Shown here: piece by piece, positions 34,566 through 46,232 of the stretch
Layout: every line of letters begins with the position of its first letter
Numbering within the stretch: position 1 is the stretch's first letter
NCBI RefSeq assembly: GCF_003057745.1
Contig: NZ_QBJD02000007.1
Span: forward strand, 185,436 to 249,435
Direction of reading: 5' to 3'
Source of the DNA: Enterobacter sp. RIT418
Lineage (GTDB): Bacteria; Pseudomonadota; Gammaproteobacteria; Enterobacterales; Enterobacteriaceae
Length of the DNA: 64,000 nt
Notes under the pieces: model-generated
The model's input: only the letters and a program-made list of their open reading frames with translations
Database searches by the model: none
Told to the model about the DNA's origin: nothing
Position numbers and translations under genes: made by a program

Positions 34566-37271
34566 ATGCTAATCAAATTATTAACAAAAGTTTTCGGTAG
34601 TCGTAACGATCGTACCCTGCGCCGCATGCGCAAAGCTGTTGCTGTCATCAATGGTATGGAACCGGCGATGGAAAAGCTCTCTGATGATGAGCTCAAAGCA
34701 AAAACGGTTGAGTTCCGCGCGCGTCTCGAAAAAGGGGAGACCTTAGAAAGCCTGATCCCTGAAGCTTTCGCGGTAGTGCGTGAAGCCAGTAAACGCGTTT
34801 TTGGCATGCGTCACTTCGACGTGCAGCTGCTGGGCGGTATGGTGCTTAACGAGCGCTGCATCGCGGAGATGCGTACGGGTGAAGGTAAAACGCTGACGGC
34901 GACCCTGCCTGCTTACCTGAACGCGCTGACCGGTAAGGGCGTTCACGTTGTTACCGTCAACGACTACCTCGCGCAGCGTGACGCCGAAAATAACCGCCCT
35001 CTGTTTGAGTTCCTCGGCCTGACCGTCGGCATCAACATGTCTGGTCTGCCTGCGCCGGCCAAGCGTGAAGCATACAACGCGGATATCACCTACGGTACCA
35101 ACAACGAATACGGCTTTGACTACCTCCGTGACAACATGGCGTTCAGCCCTGAAGAGCGCGTACAGCGTAAGCTGCACTATGCGCTGGTGGATGAGGTGGA
35201 CTCCATTCTGATCGATGAAGCCCGTACCCCGCTGATCATCTCCGGTCCGGCTGAAGACAGCTCCGAGATGTACCGCAAAGTCGATAAAATCATTCCGCAC
35301 CTGCTGCGCCAGGAGAAAGAAGACTCCGATACTTTCCAGGGCGAAGGCCACTTCTCCGTGGATGAAAAAGCGCGCCAGGTTAACCTGACCGAACGCGGTC
35401 TGGTGAAAATCGAAGAGCTGCTTGTAGCTGAAGGCATTATGGAAGAGGGCGAGTCGCTGTACTCTCCAGGCAACATTATGCTGATGCACCACGTGACTGC
35501 CGCACTGCGCGCGCATGCGCTGTTCACCCGTGACGTTGACTACATCGTAAAAGACGGCGAAGTGATCATCGTTGATGAACATACCGGTCGTACCATGCAG
35601 GGTCGCCGCTGGTCCGATGGCCTGCACCAGGCGGTTGAAGCCAAAGAAGGCGTTGATATTCAAAACGAAAACCAAACGCTGGCGTCCATCACCTTCCAGA
35701 ACTACTTCCGTCTGTACGAGAAGCTTGCGGGGATGACCGGTACCGCCGATACCGAAGCGTTTGAGTTTAGCTCTATCTACAAGCTGGACACCGTGGTCGT
35801 GCCGACCAACCGCCCAATGATCCGTAAGGATATGGCGGATCTGGTGTACATGACGGAAGCGGAAAAAATCCAGGCAATCATTGAAGACATTCGTGAGCGT
35901 ACCGCGAACGGCCAGCCCGTTCTGGTGGGTACCATCTCGATTGAAAAATCTGAAGTGGTTTCCAATGAGTTGACGAAAGCGGGCATCAAGCACAACGTGC
36001 TGAACGCCAAATTCCACGCCAAAGAGGCGGATATTGTTGCGCAGGCGGGCTATCCGGGGGCGGTAACAATCGCCACCAACATGGCGGGTCGTGGTACCGA
36101 CATCATGCTTGGCGGTAGCTGGCAGGCGGAAGTCGCCGAGCTGGAAAACCCAACGCCAGAGCAGATCGCGCAGATCAAAGCCGACTGGCAGGTGCGTCAC
36201 GATGCCGTTCTGGCTTCAGGCGGCTTGCATATCATCGGTACCGAACGTCACGAATCTCGCCGTATCGATAATCAGCTGCGTGGTCGTGCGGGTCGTCAGG
36301 GGGATGCCGGTTCTTCTCGCTTCTATCTGTCTATGGAAGATGCGCTGATGCGTATTTTCGCCTCTGACCGCGTCTCCGGCATGATGCGTAAACTGGGCAT
36401 GAAGCCTGGCGAAGCGATCGAACACCCGTGGGTAACCAAGGCGATTGCCAACGCCCAGCGCAAAGTGGAAAGCCGCAACTTCGATATTCGTAAGCAGCTG
36501 CTGGAATATGATGACGTGGCGAACGATCAGCGTCGTGCGATCTATACCCAGCGTAACGAACTGCTGGACGTGTCCGACGTAAGCGAAACCATCAACAGCA
36601 TCCGCGAGGACGTGTTTAAAGCAACGATCGACGCGCATATTCCTCCGCAGTCTCTGGAAGAGATGTGGGATATTGAAGGCCTGCAGGAGCGTCTGAAAAA
36701 CGACTTCGACCTCGAGCTGCCGATCAAAGAGTGGCTGGACAAAGAGCCAGAACTGCACGAAGAAACTCTGCGTGAGCGTATCTTTGAGCACGCGCTGGAA
36801 GTGTACAAGCGTAAGGAAGAAGTGGTTGGCGCTGAGATGATGCGTCACTTCGAAAAAGGCGTGATGCTGCAAACGCTGGACTCCCTGTGGAAAGAGCACC
36901 TGGCGGCCATGGACTACCTGCGCCAGGGTATCCACCTGCGCGGCTACGCGCAGAAAGATCCGAAGCAGGAGTACAAGCGCGAATCCTTCTCTATGTTTGC
37001 CGCTATGCTTGAGTCGCTGAAGTACGAAGTGATCAGCACCCTGAGCAAAGTTCAGGTACGCATGCCGGAAGAGGTGGAAGCGATGGAGCAGCAGCGTCGT
37101 GAAGAAGCCGAGCGTCTGGCGCAGATGCAGCAGCTGAGCCACCAGACGGAAGAAAGTGAAGCGGCGGCGGCGATCGCGGCGCAAACCGGCGAACGTAAAG
37201 TGGGACGCAACGATCCGTGCCCTTGCGGTTCCGGTAAAAAATATAAGGCGTGCCACGGCCGTCTGAACTAA
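34566..37271 (+). CDS. secA: SecA, preprotein translocase ATPase
   Basis: Motor ATPase that drives proteins through SecYEG. It has 901 residues, as in E. coli. NBD1 has [17 protein letters not shown] (Walker A near residue 105) and [16 protein letters not shown] (Walker B). NBD2 has the [10 protein letters not shown] motif. The C-terminal tail ends with the zinc cluster [13 protein letters not shown] that binds SecB. It lies 57 bp after secM in the same transcript, so the SecM stall should control it. A terminator follows. Confidence 0.98.
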   Translation: MLIKLLTKVFGSRNDRTLRRMRKAVAVINGMEPAMEKLSDDELKAKTVEFRARLEKGETLESLIPEAFAVVREASKRVFGMRHFDVQLLGGMVLNERCIAEMRTGEGKTLTATLPAYLNALTGKGVHVVTVNDYLAQRDAENNRPLFEFLGLTVGINMSGLPAPAKREAYNADITYGTNNEYGFDYLRDNMAFSPEERVQRKLHYALVDEVDSILIDEARTPLIISGPAEDSSEMYRKVDKIIPHLLRQEKEDSDTFQGEGHFSVDEKARQVNLTERGLVKIEELLVAEGIMEEGESLYSPGNIMLMHHVTAALRAHALFTRDVDYIVKDGEVIIVDEHTGRTMQGRRWSDGLHQAVEAKEGVDIQNENQTLASITFQNYFRLYEKLAGMTGTADTEAFEFSSIYKLDTVVVPTNRPMIRKDMADLVYMTEAEKIQAIIEDIRERTANGQPVLVGTISIEKSEVVSNELTKAGIKHNVLNAKFHAKEADIVAQAGYPGAVTIATNMAGRGTDIMLGGSWQAEVAELENPTPEQIAQIKADWQVRHDAVLASGGLHIIGTERHESRRIDNQLRGRAGRQGDAGSSRFYLSMEDALMRIFASDRVSGMMRKLGMKPGEAIEHPWVTKAIANAQRKVESRNFDIRKQLLEYDDVANDQRRAIYTQRNELLDVSDVSETINSIREDVFKATIDAHIPPQSLEEMWDIEGLQERLKNDFDLELPIKEWLDKEPELHEETLRERIFEHALEVYKRKEEVVGAEMMRHFEKGVMLQTLDSLWKEHLAAMDYLRQGIHLRGYAQKDPKQEYKRESFSMFAAMLESLKYEVISTLSKVQVRMPEEVEAMEQQRREEAERLAQMQQLSHQTEESEAAAAIAAQTGERKVGRNDPCPCGSGKKYKACHGRLN

Positions 37272-37287
37272 GTTCATATAAAAATGA

Positions 37288-37314
37288 AAAGGCGCAGATA
37301 TCTGCGCCTTTTTT
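37288..37314 (+). terminator. secA terminator
   Basis: A perfect palindrome GGCGCAGATATCTGCGCC (37291-37308) flanked by A and T runs. The 3' side ends in six T residues. It lies between secA and mutT, so mutT expression needs read-through or its own promoter. Confidence 0.85.
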
Positions 37315-37328
37315 ATGGAAGTGACACA

Positions 37329-37721
37329 ATGAAAACACTGCAAATTTCAGTCGGGATTATTCGCAACCCGCAAAACCAAATCTTTATCACCCAGCGCGCC
37401 GCCGATGCCCATATGGCGAACAAATGGGAGTTTCCCGGCGGGAAAATTGAGGCAGGTGAAACGCCGGAACAGGCGCTAGCGCGTGAGCTTCAGGAAGAGG
37501 TGGGTATCACGCCGCTGGGCGCCACGCTTTTTGATAAGCTTGAGTATCAGTTTCCGGACCGGCATATCACGCTCTGGTTCTGGCTAGTCGAAAGCTGGGA
37601 AGGAGAGCCCTGGGGGAAAGAGGGGCAGCCGGGAAACTGGGTTGAGCTACAGGAGAGCGACGCTGAAAAATTCCCTTCAGCAAATGCGCCCGTCATCACT
37701 CGGCTGACGGGCAACCTGTAG
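37329..37721 (+). CDS. mutT: MutT, 8-oxo-dGTP diphosphatase
   Basis: Nudix hydrolase that removes 8-oxo-dGTP and prevents A-to-C errors. The start is the ATG at 37329 (MKTLQISVGIIR), giving 130 residues. A longer reading from 37284 would run through the secA terminator. The Nudix box GGKIEAGETPEQALARELQE continuing EVGI is at residues 37-60 and fits the consensus fully. Confidence 0.96.
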   Translation: MKTLQISVGIIRNPQNQIFITQRAADAHMANKWEFPGGKIEAGETPEQALARELQEEVGITPLGATLFDKLEYQFPDRHITLWFWLVESWEGEPWGKEGQPGNWVELQESDAEKFPSANAPVITRLTGNL

Positions 37722-37750
37722 GCCTGCGAAGCGGCGGCTGGCTTTTTAGG

Positions 37751-37948
37751 CTAGCGCTGCTGCTCTTCGCTCCAGTCATCGCTGTCGGAAAGATCGCCTT
37801 CGCTTGGAATGCGTTTCTCTTCCGCCGCCCATTCGCCAAGGTCAATCAGCTGGCAGCGCTTGCTGCAGAATGGGCGAAACGGACTCACTTCCCCCCAGAC
37901 AACGGTTTTCCCACAGGTAGGGCAGCTTACGGTGGTTATGTCAGACAT
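37751..37948 (-). CDS. yacG: YacG, zinc-binding DNA gyrase inhibitor
   Basis: Small protein that in E. coli binds GyrB and inhibits gyrase. It has 65 residues. The zinc site is C-x2-C (SCPTCGKTV) and C-x3-C ([11 protein letters not shown]). The tail is acidic ([17 protein letters not shown]). It is the last gene of the coaE-zapD-yacG unit, 9 bp after zapD. Confidence 0.95.
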   Translation of the reverse strand: MSDITTVSCPTCGKTVVWGEVSPFRPFCSKRCQLIDLGEWAAEEKRIPSEGDLSDSDDWSEEQQR

Positions 37949-37957
37949 CGGCGCTCC

Positions 37958-38701
37958 TTAACAACAGGCCAGTTCAAAATCGAGGCGTTCCGGCACGGTG
38001 CCATTTTCGCTGTCCAGCGGCATAAAGCGAATCGCGAAGCGGCTCTTATGCCCGGAAATCTGCGGATACAGCTGTTCGTCGAGGGACAGGTTCAGGCGCA
38101 GCAGATCGGCATCATCCCCGTTGTCCTGGTAAAATCCGTTCAGGCTGGTTTGCTTGCGGAAAGGGGCCGAGTTTCGAACGAGATCCAGAATGAGCGTTAA
38201 GGCCTGATTTACCGGCTCCAGGCTCGCCATCCAGCCGTCAACCTGCGCATCACGCTGGGCCTGCGGCATATGAAGCCACATATGCAACGTTGGAAGATCG
38301 AAGCTACAGCAGCCGCCAGGGATGCTCAGACGCTGGCGCACCAGGCCAATCAAACGATCTTCTCGTAAAAACTGCCCCACGCGCGGCGCGGCCATCAGAA
38401 TAGCGCTGCTGTTTTTGAGCTGCTGACGCAGAGCGTCGATACGGCTCTGGTCAACGCCCGGCACTTCGGCCCAGGCCTGTAATTTACGCTGCTGGCGTTC
38501 CAGCTCTTTCAGCAGTTCGGTGCGAACGTCGCCGCGCTCAACCACATCCAGCAGATCGCCAACGTTGCGGAAAAAATGCAGCGCCGTGGCATGATCGTGT
38601 ACCGGCAGATGCTCTGAAAGCTGTTGAATGAGAAACTCAATGCGCAGCCAGGTACGCATTTTTTCATTCAGCGGATGCTCAAAAAGAATATGAGTAGACA
38701 T
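37958..38701 (-). CDS. zapD: ZapD, Z-ring-associated protein
   Basis: Cytoplasmic protein that bundles FtsZ filaments through the FtsZ C-terminal peptide. It has 247 residues, as in E. coli. It is mostly helical, starts [20 protein letters not shown] and ends in the beta domain [20 protein letters not shown]. It overlaps coaE by one base (TAATG) and is followed closely by yacG. Confidence 0.96.
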   Translation of the reverse strand: MSTHILFEHPLNEKMRTWLRIEFLIQQLSEHLPVHDHATALHFFRNVGDLLDVVERGDVRTELLKELERQQRKLQAWAEVPGVDQSRIDALRQQLKNSSAILMAAPRVGQFLREDRLIGLVRQRLSIPGGCCSFDLPTLHMWLHMPQAQRDAQVDGWMASLEPVNQALTLILDLVRNSAPFRKQTSLNGFYQDNGDDADLLRLNLSLDEQLYPQISGHKSRFAIRFMPLDSENGTVPERLDFELACC

Positions 38702-39321
38702 TAGGGTTTTTCCTGTGCAACGGCCTGCGCGGCGAACGTCAGATACTGCTCGTGCAGGCGGGCAACATCCGATGCAATGGCATCTGGTGCGCCGTTGTTA
38801 TCAATAACATCATCCGCCACGGCAAGGCGCGCGTCGCGCGTGGCCTGGGCGGCAAGAATTTGTTCAGCATGTTCGCGTGAAACGCCATCGCGCGCCATCG
38901 TTCGCCGGATCTGCGTTTCGGGAGAAACATCGATTACCAGAACTCTGTTCGCTTTTCCGTGCAGCTGATTTTCAACCAGCAGCGGAACCACCCATAAACA
39001 ATAGGGAGAGGTTGAGGCGGCAATCTGACGCTGAGTTTCCTGGTGGATAATGGGGTGGAGCAGCGAATTGAGCCAGTCTTTTTCAGAAGAATCAGAAAAA
39101 ATGTATTCTCGCAGACGACGGCGGTTGAGCGTCCCATCGTCATTCAGGATGGTATGGCCGAAATGCGCTTCGATAGCCTGGAGTGCAGGTGTATGCGGCT
39201 CTACCACCTGACGGGCAATGACATCTGCATCAACTATGGTGATGCCGAGACGATAAAATGCGTCCGCAACGGTGCTTTTGCCACTACCGATGCCGCCGGT
39301 TAACGCGACGATATACCCCAT
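38701..39321 (-). CDS. coaE: CoaE, dephospho-CoA kinase
   Basis: Last step of coenzyme A synthesis, phosphorylating the 3'-OH of dephospho-CoA. It has 206 residues. The P-loop GGIGSGKST is at residues 9-17, and [12 protein letters not shown] follows with the catalytic Asp. It is the first gene of coaE-zapD-yacG, divergent from guaC. Confidence 0.97.
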   Translation of the reverse strand: MGYIVALTGGIGSGKSTVADAFYRLGITIVDADVIARQVVEPHTPALQAIEAHFGHTILNDDGTLNRRRLREYIFSDSSEKDWLNSLLHPIIHQETQRQIAASTSPYCLWVVPLLVENQLHGKANRVLVIDVSPETQIRRTMARDGVSREHAEQILAAQATRDARLAVADDVIDNNGAPDAIASDVARLHEQYLTFAAQAVAQEKP

Positions 39322-39401
39322 TACATCAAATCCTGGGAATTATTCATTATTAAAATCAGTTGCTTAAAAAACAAACTTACAACAGCGCATGTTAAGCTCT
39401 C

Positions 39402-39425
39402 TTTACCTGCTTTTTACCAGGTAAA
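39402..39425. promoter_or_regulatory. Perfect palindrome in the coaE-guaC gap
   Basis: TTTACCTG (39402-39409) and CAGGTAAA (39418-39425) form a perfect inverted repeat with an 8-base spacer. It lies about 80 bp before coaE and 125 bp before guaC, where an operator for either gene would be expected. I do not know the protein that might bind it. Confidence 0.4.
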
Positions 39426-39465
39426 TTTATAGGATTGTAGCGTAAAAAAAGAGAATTTCGCAGTC

Positions 39466-39493
39466 TTGCGGAGCAGGTATTAGTGCGTATGAT
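39466..39493 (+). promoter_or_regulatory. Candidate guaC promoter
   Basis: A -10 TATGAT (39488-39493) with a -35-like TTGCGG (39466-39471) at 16 bp, about 57 bp before the guaC start. Confidence 0.55.
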
Positions 39494-39549
39494 AGCGTCA
39501 CTGGAGTTGTGCTTTTACTTTATTTGCCTCTAACCCCAGGAATCCGCAC

Positions 39550-40593
39550 ATGCGTATCGAAGAAGATCTGAAGTTAGGTTTCAAAGACGTTCTTATCCGC
39601 CCTAAACGCTCTACGCTGAAAAGCCGCTCAGACGTTGAACTCGAACGTCAGTTCACCTTTAAACACTCCGGTCAGTCCTGGTCTGGCGTACCGATTATCG
39701 CAGCCAACATGGATACCGTGGGCACGTTCGAGATGGCTTCAGCGCTGGCAAAATTCGACGTACTGACTGCGGTGCATAAGCACTACAGCGCCGAAGAGTG
39801 GAGTGCATTCGTCGCGTCCGCATCGGATGACGTCATTAAGCATGTGATGGTCTCTACCGGCACGTCTGACGCCGATTTCGAAAAAACCAAACAGATCCTG
39901 AACGCGAATCCTGCGCTGAACTTTGTGTGCATTGACGTGGCGAATGGTTATTCCGAACACTTCGTGCAGTTCGTCAGCAAGGCGCGCGAAGCATGGCCGA
40001 CTAAAACCATCATCGCGGGCAACGTGGTGACCGGTGAGATGTGTGAAGAGCTGATCCTCTCCGGTGCGGATATCGTAAAAGTCGGCATTGGTCCGGGCTC
40101 CGTCTGCACCACGCGCGTGAAAACCGGCGTGGGTTATCCACAGCTGTCTGCCGTTATTGAGTGTGCCGATGCGGCTCACGGCCTGGGCGGGCAGATTATC
40201 AGCGACGGCGGCTGCACAACGCCGGGCGACGTGGCAAAAGCCTTTGGCGGCGGCGCAGATTTCGTGATGCTGGGCGGTATGCTCGCGGGCCATGAAGAGA
40301 GCGGCGGTACCGTAGTGGAAGAGAACGGCGAGAAGTTCATGCTGTTCTACGGTATGAGCTCAGAATCCGCGATGACCCGTCACGTGGGTGGCGTAGCGAA
40401 ATACCGTGCGGCAGAAGGCAAAACCGTAAAGCTGCCTCTGCGCGGCCCGGTTGCGAATACCGCGCTGGATATCCTCGGCGGCCTGCGTTCCGCCTGTACC
40501 TACGTTGGCGCCTCCCGCCTGAAAGAGCTGACTAAGCGTACGACGTTTATCCGCGTTCAGGAGCAGGAAAACCGCGTATTCAATAGCCTGTAA
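39550..40593 (+). CDS. guaC: GuaC, GMP reductase
   Basis: NADPH-dependent enzyme that converts GMP to IMP in purine salvage. It has 347 residues, as in E. coli. The catalytic Cys is in [11 protein letters not shown] near residue 186. NMDTVGTF and the [22 protein letters not shown] phosphate site follow the IMPDH/GMPR fold. There is no CBS domain, which separates it from GuaB. It stands alone between coaE and hofC. Confidence 0.97.
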   Translation: MRIEEDLKLGFKDVLIRPKRSTLKSRSDVELERQFTFKHSGQSWSGVPIIAANMDTVGTFEMASALAKFDVLTAVHKHYSAEEWSAFVASASDDVIKHVMVSTGTSDADFEKTKQILNANPALNFVCIDVANGYSEHFVQFVSKAREAWPTKTIIAGNVVTGEMCEELILSGADIVKVGIGPGSVCTTRVKTGVGYPQLSAVIECADAAHGLGGQIISDGGCTTPGDVAKAFGGGADFVMLGGMLAGHEESGGTVVEENGEKFMLFYGMSSESAMTRHVGGVAKYRAAEGKTVKLPLRGPVANTALDILGGLRSACTYVGASRLKELTKRTTFIRVQEQENRVFNSL

Positions 40594-40599
40594 CGCTTT

Positions 40600-40625
40600 C
40601 GCTGGCGCATGCCCGTGCGCCAGCG
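40600..40625. terminator. Hairpin between convergent guaC and hofC
   Basis: A perfect 10 bp stem (CGCTGGCGCA / TGCGCCAGCG) with a 6-base loop fills the gap between the two stops. It lacks a T-run on either side. It could serve both genes. Confidence 0.55.
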
Positions 40626-41822
40626 CTACCCCGCGCTCATCGCATCCCCCAGATGGAAAATAGGCAGATACATCGCCACAACCAGCGTACCGATTATCAC
40701 GCCCGTCACGATGAGCAGCAGAGGTTCAAGCACGGCGGCCAGGCCGTCTGCCTGCTCAAATGTCTGATCCATATGATGACGAGCAAGATTCTCCAGCATA
40801 ACGTCCAGCGCGCCCGATGCTTCACCGGTTTGAATCAGCTGAATGCAGAGCGGCGTGAAAACGCTGGCTTTCTGAAAGGATGACCAGACGGGAGCACCTC
40901 CTTCAATATGCCTATACACGTCACCAAGTTTTTCTCGCCAATACAGGCTATCAACCGTTTCTTCTGCGCTGACCAGCCCCTGCAGAAAGGGAATGCCGGC
41001 CTGCTGCGTCAACGACAGCACGGTAAAGATTTGCCCTAGTTTCTGGCCTCGCGCCAGCGCGCCCATGACCGGCAACCGCAGCAGCATACGCTGAGCCAGC
41101 CGCTGCCAGCGTGGCCGTTGCCGCAGGCCATAGAGGGTAAAACCGGATAGAAACAGCATGACAAAAAGCGCAAAGGCATAGTCCTGGATAAATGCCGCAA
41201 AGCCCATAACGGCCTGCGTCAGCGCGGGTAGCGGCGTATTGAACGTTTTGTAGATTGCCGCGAATTCCGGGAGGACCAGCGTGACCATCGCCAGCACCAC
41301 GCCGGCGGCCAGGCCAAGAATGATGAGCGGATAGCGCAACGCCTTCTTCACCTTCGCGCGAAGCCGCTGTTGGTTCTTTTGCTGCAGCGCAAGCTGGCGG
41401 CAGCACGTCTCCAGCTTTCCCGTCAGCTCGCCGGTTTTCACCAATGAGACATAAAGCGGGCTGAAGGTCGCGGGCCATTTCCCTAATGCATCCGAAAAGG
41501 AGCATCCTTCACGCAGGTCATCGGCCAGGCGCTGTAGTAACGCCTGCCAGTGGGGTAAGGGGTGTTGACGCGCCTGCATCTCCAGGCTTTCCGTCAGCAT
41601 CAGGCCCGCCTGCAGTAGCGTCGCCAGCTGGCGGAAAACCTCGCAGCAGTGGTGCGGCTGCCAGCGTGGAAGGTGTGAACATCTGCCGAGCGCCAGCGGG
41701 TTTAAGCCTTTTTTCATTAATGCGGAATAGGCCTCTTCACGGTTAGCCGCCCAGAGCATACCGCGCCGCGCTCCCCCTTCGGAGGAAATCGCCCTCCAGC
41801 GCCAGAGCCGATTAGCCTTCAT
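40626..41822 (-). CDS. hofC: HofC, type IV pilus assembly inner-membrane protein
   Basis: PilC/GspF-family membrane platform protein. The start is taken at the ATG at 41822-41820 (MKANRLWRW), giving 398 residues near the E. coli 400. Upstream in-frame codons would lie deep in hofB. Two GspF domains are seen (FRQLATLLQAGLMLTESL and GQIFTVLSLTQQAGIPF), with hydrophobic helices after the first and at the end (LLIVTGVIIGTLVVAMYLPIF). It overlaps hofB by 11 bp. The partner genes needed for a full pilus are elsewhere on the chromosome. Confidence 0.93.
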   Translation of the reverse strand: MKANRLWRWRAISSEGGARRGMLWAANREEAYSALMKKGLNPLALGRCSHLPRWQPHHCCEVFRQLATLLQAGLMLTESLEMQARQHPLPHWQALLQRLADDLREGCSFSDALGKWPATFSPLYVSLVKTGELTGKLETCCRQLALQQKNQQRLRAKVKKALRYPLIILGLAAGVVLAMVTLVLPEFAAIYKTFNTPLPALTQAVMGFAAFIQDYAFALFVMLFLSGFTLYGLRQRPRWQRLAQRMLLRLPVMGALARGQKLGQIFTVLSLTQQAGIPFLQGLVSAEETVDSLYWREKLGDVYRHIEGGAPVWSSFQKASVFTPLCIQLIQTGEASGALDVMLENLARHHMDQTFEQADGLAAVLEPLLLIVTGVIIGTLVVAMYLPIFHLGDAMSAG

Positions 41823-43194
41823 CGGGCATCTCCAGAACGCGCAGCAGCTCTTCGAATGTGGTAAGCCCCTGCTCGACGGCCATGCAGCCATGTTCAAATA
41901 AAGAGAGCATCCCCGCCTGCCGGGCGCTGGCTTTTATTACCTCAATCGCCGCGCCGGTGGCAATGGCCTGCCGAAGCGTGCTGTCGATATTCAGCACCTC
42001 GAAAATCGCCTGGCGGCCGTAAAAACCATGATAGCAACGATCGCAACCGACGGCCTGCCAGCGGGGAAGAGGCCGCGGCCAGAGCGCGCGCGGCAGCTCG
42101 GACTGATACTGTGTTTTCTGTCGACAGTGGGGACAAAGGCGCCGAACCAGTCTTTGGGCAACCACCAGCGAGAGTGCCGATGAGATCGTCCAGCGGGCGA
42201 CCCCCATCTGCTGAAGGCGAACGAGGGTTTCTGCCGTGGAGTTGGTATGCAGCGTCGACAGGACAAGGTGGCCGGTCTGCGCGGCATTGATCGCAATTTC
42301 TGCCGTTTCACCGTCGCGAATTTCCCCCACCATGATGATGTCCGGGTCCTGGCGCAGCAGCGCGCGCAGCACGCTCTGAAAGGTGAGGCCGGCGCGCGGG
42401 TTGATTTGCGTCTGGTTCAATCCTGATAGAGGTATTTCGACAGGATCTTCGACGCTGCAAATATTCACGTCAGGCTTATTTCGCGCCTGAAGCGCGCTGT
42501 AAAGCGTGACGGTTTTACCGCTTCCGGTGGGGCCCGTGACCAGAATCAGCCCCTGCGGTTTCTGGAGCATTTCCGTAAAGCAGGCATGCTGTTCGGCGCT
42601 CATCCCTAGCTGGGTGGTGTCCAGCGCCTGCTGGACCTGATGAAGCAGGCGCAGCACGATTTTCTCGCCGCCGTTGCAGGGAAGCGTGGCGATGCGAAAA
42701 GAGACCGGCTCGTTCGCCAGCTCAACCGTGAACTGCCCGTCCTGGGGCAAACGGCGTTCCGCAATATCAAGGTTGCCCAGCACTTTTAAGCGGGCAATGA
42801 GCATCGTCGCCAGCGCGCTGGCGAGCGGGGGCTGCGGGCAGAGCACGCCGTCGATCCGCAGGCGAATCTGGCACGCCTGTTCGTCTGGCTCAATATGAAT
42901 ATCCGATGCGCGCTGCTTTATTGCCTGCAGCAGCGTGTGGTTTAAAATATCAACTGCCGAATGCGGCGCCACAGCAGCCGGAAGCTGCGATTGCGCCATC
43001 ATTTGCAGGTGTTTTTCCATTCTTTCGGCGTTCCAGCACTCGATATCAATGCGTTTTTGAGTCGCGAACCGTAATGCTTCCATCAGCTCTGCCGCAGGGC
43101 TGCCCACCACCGCGATGTCGATTGTTTCGCTGCTGCTGTTCAGCAGCAGGGCATGGTGACGCTGGCAGAGGGCGGTCAGTTGTTCAACATTCAT
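41812..43194 (-). CDS. hofB: HofB, type IV pilus assembly ATPase
   Basis: GspE/PilB-family ATPase expected to power pilin assembly. It has 460 residues. The Walker A GPTGSGKT is at residues 221-228, with the Asp box and VGEIRDGETAEIA (Walker B) after it. A four-Cys zinc motif, LCPHCRQK and CDRCYHG, sits near residue 370-395, as in other GspE proteins. It is 12 bp after ppdD. Confidence 0.95.
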   Translation of the reverse strand: MNVEQLTALCQRHHALLLNSSSETIDIAVVGSPAAELMEALRFATQKRIDIECWNAERMEKHLQMMAQSQLPAAVAPHSAVDILNHTLLQAIKQRASDIHIEPDEQACQIRLRIDGVLCPQPPLASALATMLIARLKVLGNLDIAERRLPQDGQFTVELANEPVSFRIATLPCNGGEKIVLRLLHQVQQALDTTQLGMSAEQHACFTEMLQKPQGLILVTGPTGSGKTVTLYSALQARNKPDVNICSVEDPVEIPLSGLNQTQINPRAGLTFQSVLRALLRQDPDIIMVGEIRDGETAEIAINAAQTGHLVLSTLHTNSTAETLVRLQQMGVARWTISSALSLVVAQRLVRRLCPHCRQKTQYQSELPRALWPRPLPRWQAVGCDRCYHGFYGRQAIFEVLNIDSTLRQAIATGAAIEVIKASARQAGMLSLFEHGCMAVEQGLTTFEELLRVLEMPDEG

Positions 43195-43206
43195 TGTCTG
43201 CCTCCG

Positions 43207-43644
43207 TCAGTTGTTGTCGAAACGGAAGACTTCTTCACACGCCTGCTTGAGCGCACCGTCGCTGCTGATGTTGCAAACGCGCGTCCAGCCCGTCATGCCG
43301 TTGCCATTGTTCCACTGGGGCGTCATCACGACCTCAAGCCCGTTCAGACTTTCCTGGCCGGTCAATGCCACTACGCCTTTTGCCACGCTCATTCCTGACA
43401 CATAGCGGGTGGTTGTCGGTGACGGGACGCCGTTACTTCCCCCGTCGCAGCGATCTACGCCGCCGTGATCCAGGGCGCAAAGCTCAATCGCCGTGCGGTA
43501 CGGTACGAAGGTTTGCAGCATATCGGTGAGGGCGGCCTTGCGCAGGTAGTTCTGGTAGGCCGGAATGCCGATAGCGCTCAGAATGGCAATAATGCCGATG
43601 ACCACCATTAGCTCAATAAGCGTAAATCCTTGCTGTCTGTTCAT
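43207..43644 (-). CDS. ppdD: PpdD, type IV major pilin
   Basis: Prepilin peptidase-dependent pilin. It has 145 residues. The type III leader MNRQQG is cut before the Phe of FTLIELMVVIGIIAILSAI, and Glu5 of the mature protein is present. Four cysteines (in IELCAL, VDRCDG, RVCNIS and KQACEE) match the two-disulfide pattern of PpdD. It is the first gene of ppdD-hofB-hofC. Confidence 0.95.
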   Translation of the reverse strand: MNRQQGFTLIELMVVIGIIAILSAIGIPAYQNYLRKAALTDMLQTFVPYRTAIELCALDHGGVDRCDGGSNGVPSPTTTRYVSGMSVAKGVVALTGQESLNGLEVVMTPQWNNGNGMTGWTRVCNISSDGALKQACEEVFRFDNN

Positions 43645-43788
43645 GTCTGCTCCTCAGGTTAAGTGGCGCAACTCTGGCAGGAGAAACAACGTCAGACGAG
43701 GAGCAAAAAGAGAAACGTGAAGGCGCTTTCAGCGTTTTTACGCTGCGTTGCAGCGGGGAACGGCGGGTCTGCGAGCGGTGTCGAATTT

Positions 43789-43809
43789 CCCCTCTCCGTC
43801 AGAGAGGGG
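43789..43809 (-). terminator. Hairpin after nadC
   Basis: Perfect 8 bp stem CCCCTCTC / GAGAGGGG with a 5-base loop, 9 bp beyond the nadC stop. On the minus strand it is followed by GGAAATTCG, a poor T-run. It resembles the CCCTCTCC-type hairpins that are common between genes in this group. Confidence 0.6.
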
Positions 43810-43818
43810 AGAAGGGCA

Positions 43819-45359
<1,541 letters not shown>

Positions 45360-45363
<4 letters not shown>

Positions 45364-46214
45364 CGTTGTTTACCATGCTGTTAGTGATGATCGCCGAGCG
45401 CCTGTTCAAGCTGGGCGAACACTGGCACCTCGATCATCGCCTGGAAGTGCTGTTCCGCCGGATCAAACACTTCTCCCTTTTCCGCACGCTCCTGATGGCC
45501 GCTGCCGTGATGGCCGTAACGTTTCTGCTGCTGCGTTCCCTTTACGGCCTCTTTTTCAACGTGCCGCTGCTGGTGGTGTGGATCTTGCTCGGCGTGCTGT
45601 GTATCGGCGCGGGCAAGGTGCGGCTGCATTACCATGCTTACCTGAAAGCCGCCTCCCGCGAGGATGCGCACGCCCGTGACGCGATGGCGAGCGAGCTGAC
45701 CATGATCCACGGGGTACCGCCTGACTGCGACGAGCGCGAGTTTTTACGCGAGCTGCAAAACGCGCTGCTGTGGATCAACTTTCGCTATTACCTCGCGCCG
45801 CTGTTCTGGTTCGTGGTCGGCGGCCCGTGGGGGCCGGTTCTGCTGATGGGGTACGCGTTCCTGCGCGCCTGGCAGACGTGGCTGGCGCGTTACCTTACGC
45901 CGCATGAGCGTCTGCAGTCCGGCATCGACGGCATTCTGCACGTGCTCGACTGGCTCCCGGTGCGTCTGGTCGGCGTGGTATACGCGCTGATTGGCCACGG
46001 TGAAAAAGCGCTGCCCGCGTGGTTTGCCTCGCTGGCTGACCGTCACACCTCTCAGTATCAGGTCTTAACGCGCCTGGCGCAGTTCTCACTGGCGCGCGAG
46101 CCGCACACCAACAGGGTTGAAACGCCAAAAACCGCCGTCTCAATGGCGAAGAAAACATCGTTTGTGGTGGTGGTGATCGTGGCGCTGCTGACCATTTACG
46201 GCACGCTGGTTTAG
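45360..46214 (+). CDS. ampE: AmpE, inner-membrane protein of the ampDE operon
   Basis: Polytopic membrane protein of unclear biochemical role, first described as a sensory transducer for ampC induction. It has 284 residues, as in E. coli. Helices are visible near residues 40-65, 68-85, 140-165 and at the C-terminus ([19 protein letters not shown]). It overlaps ampD by 4 bp and converges on the GH43 gene. Confidence 0.95.
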
Positions 46215-46232
46215 GCCAGCGCGCCGTATCGA

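Noticed and set aside
34743..36200. 485-codon minus-strand frame opposite secA
   Set aside because: Shadow of a conserved gene. It begins and ends within secA without any context.
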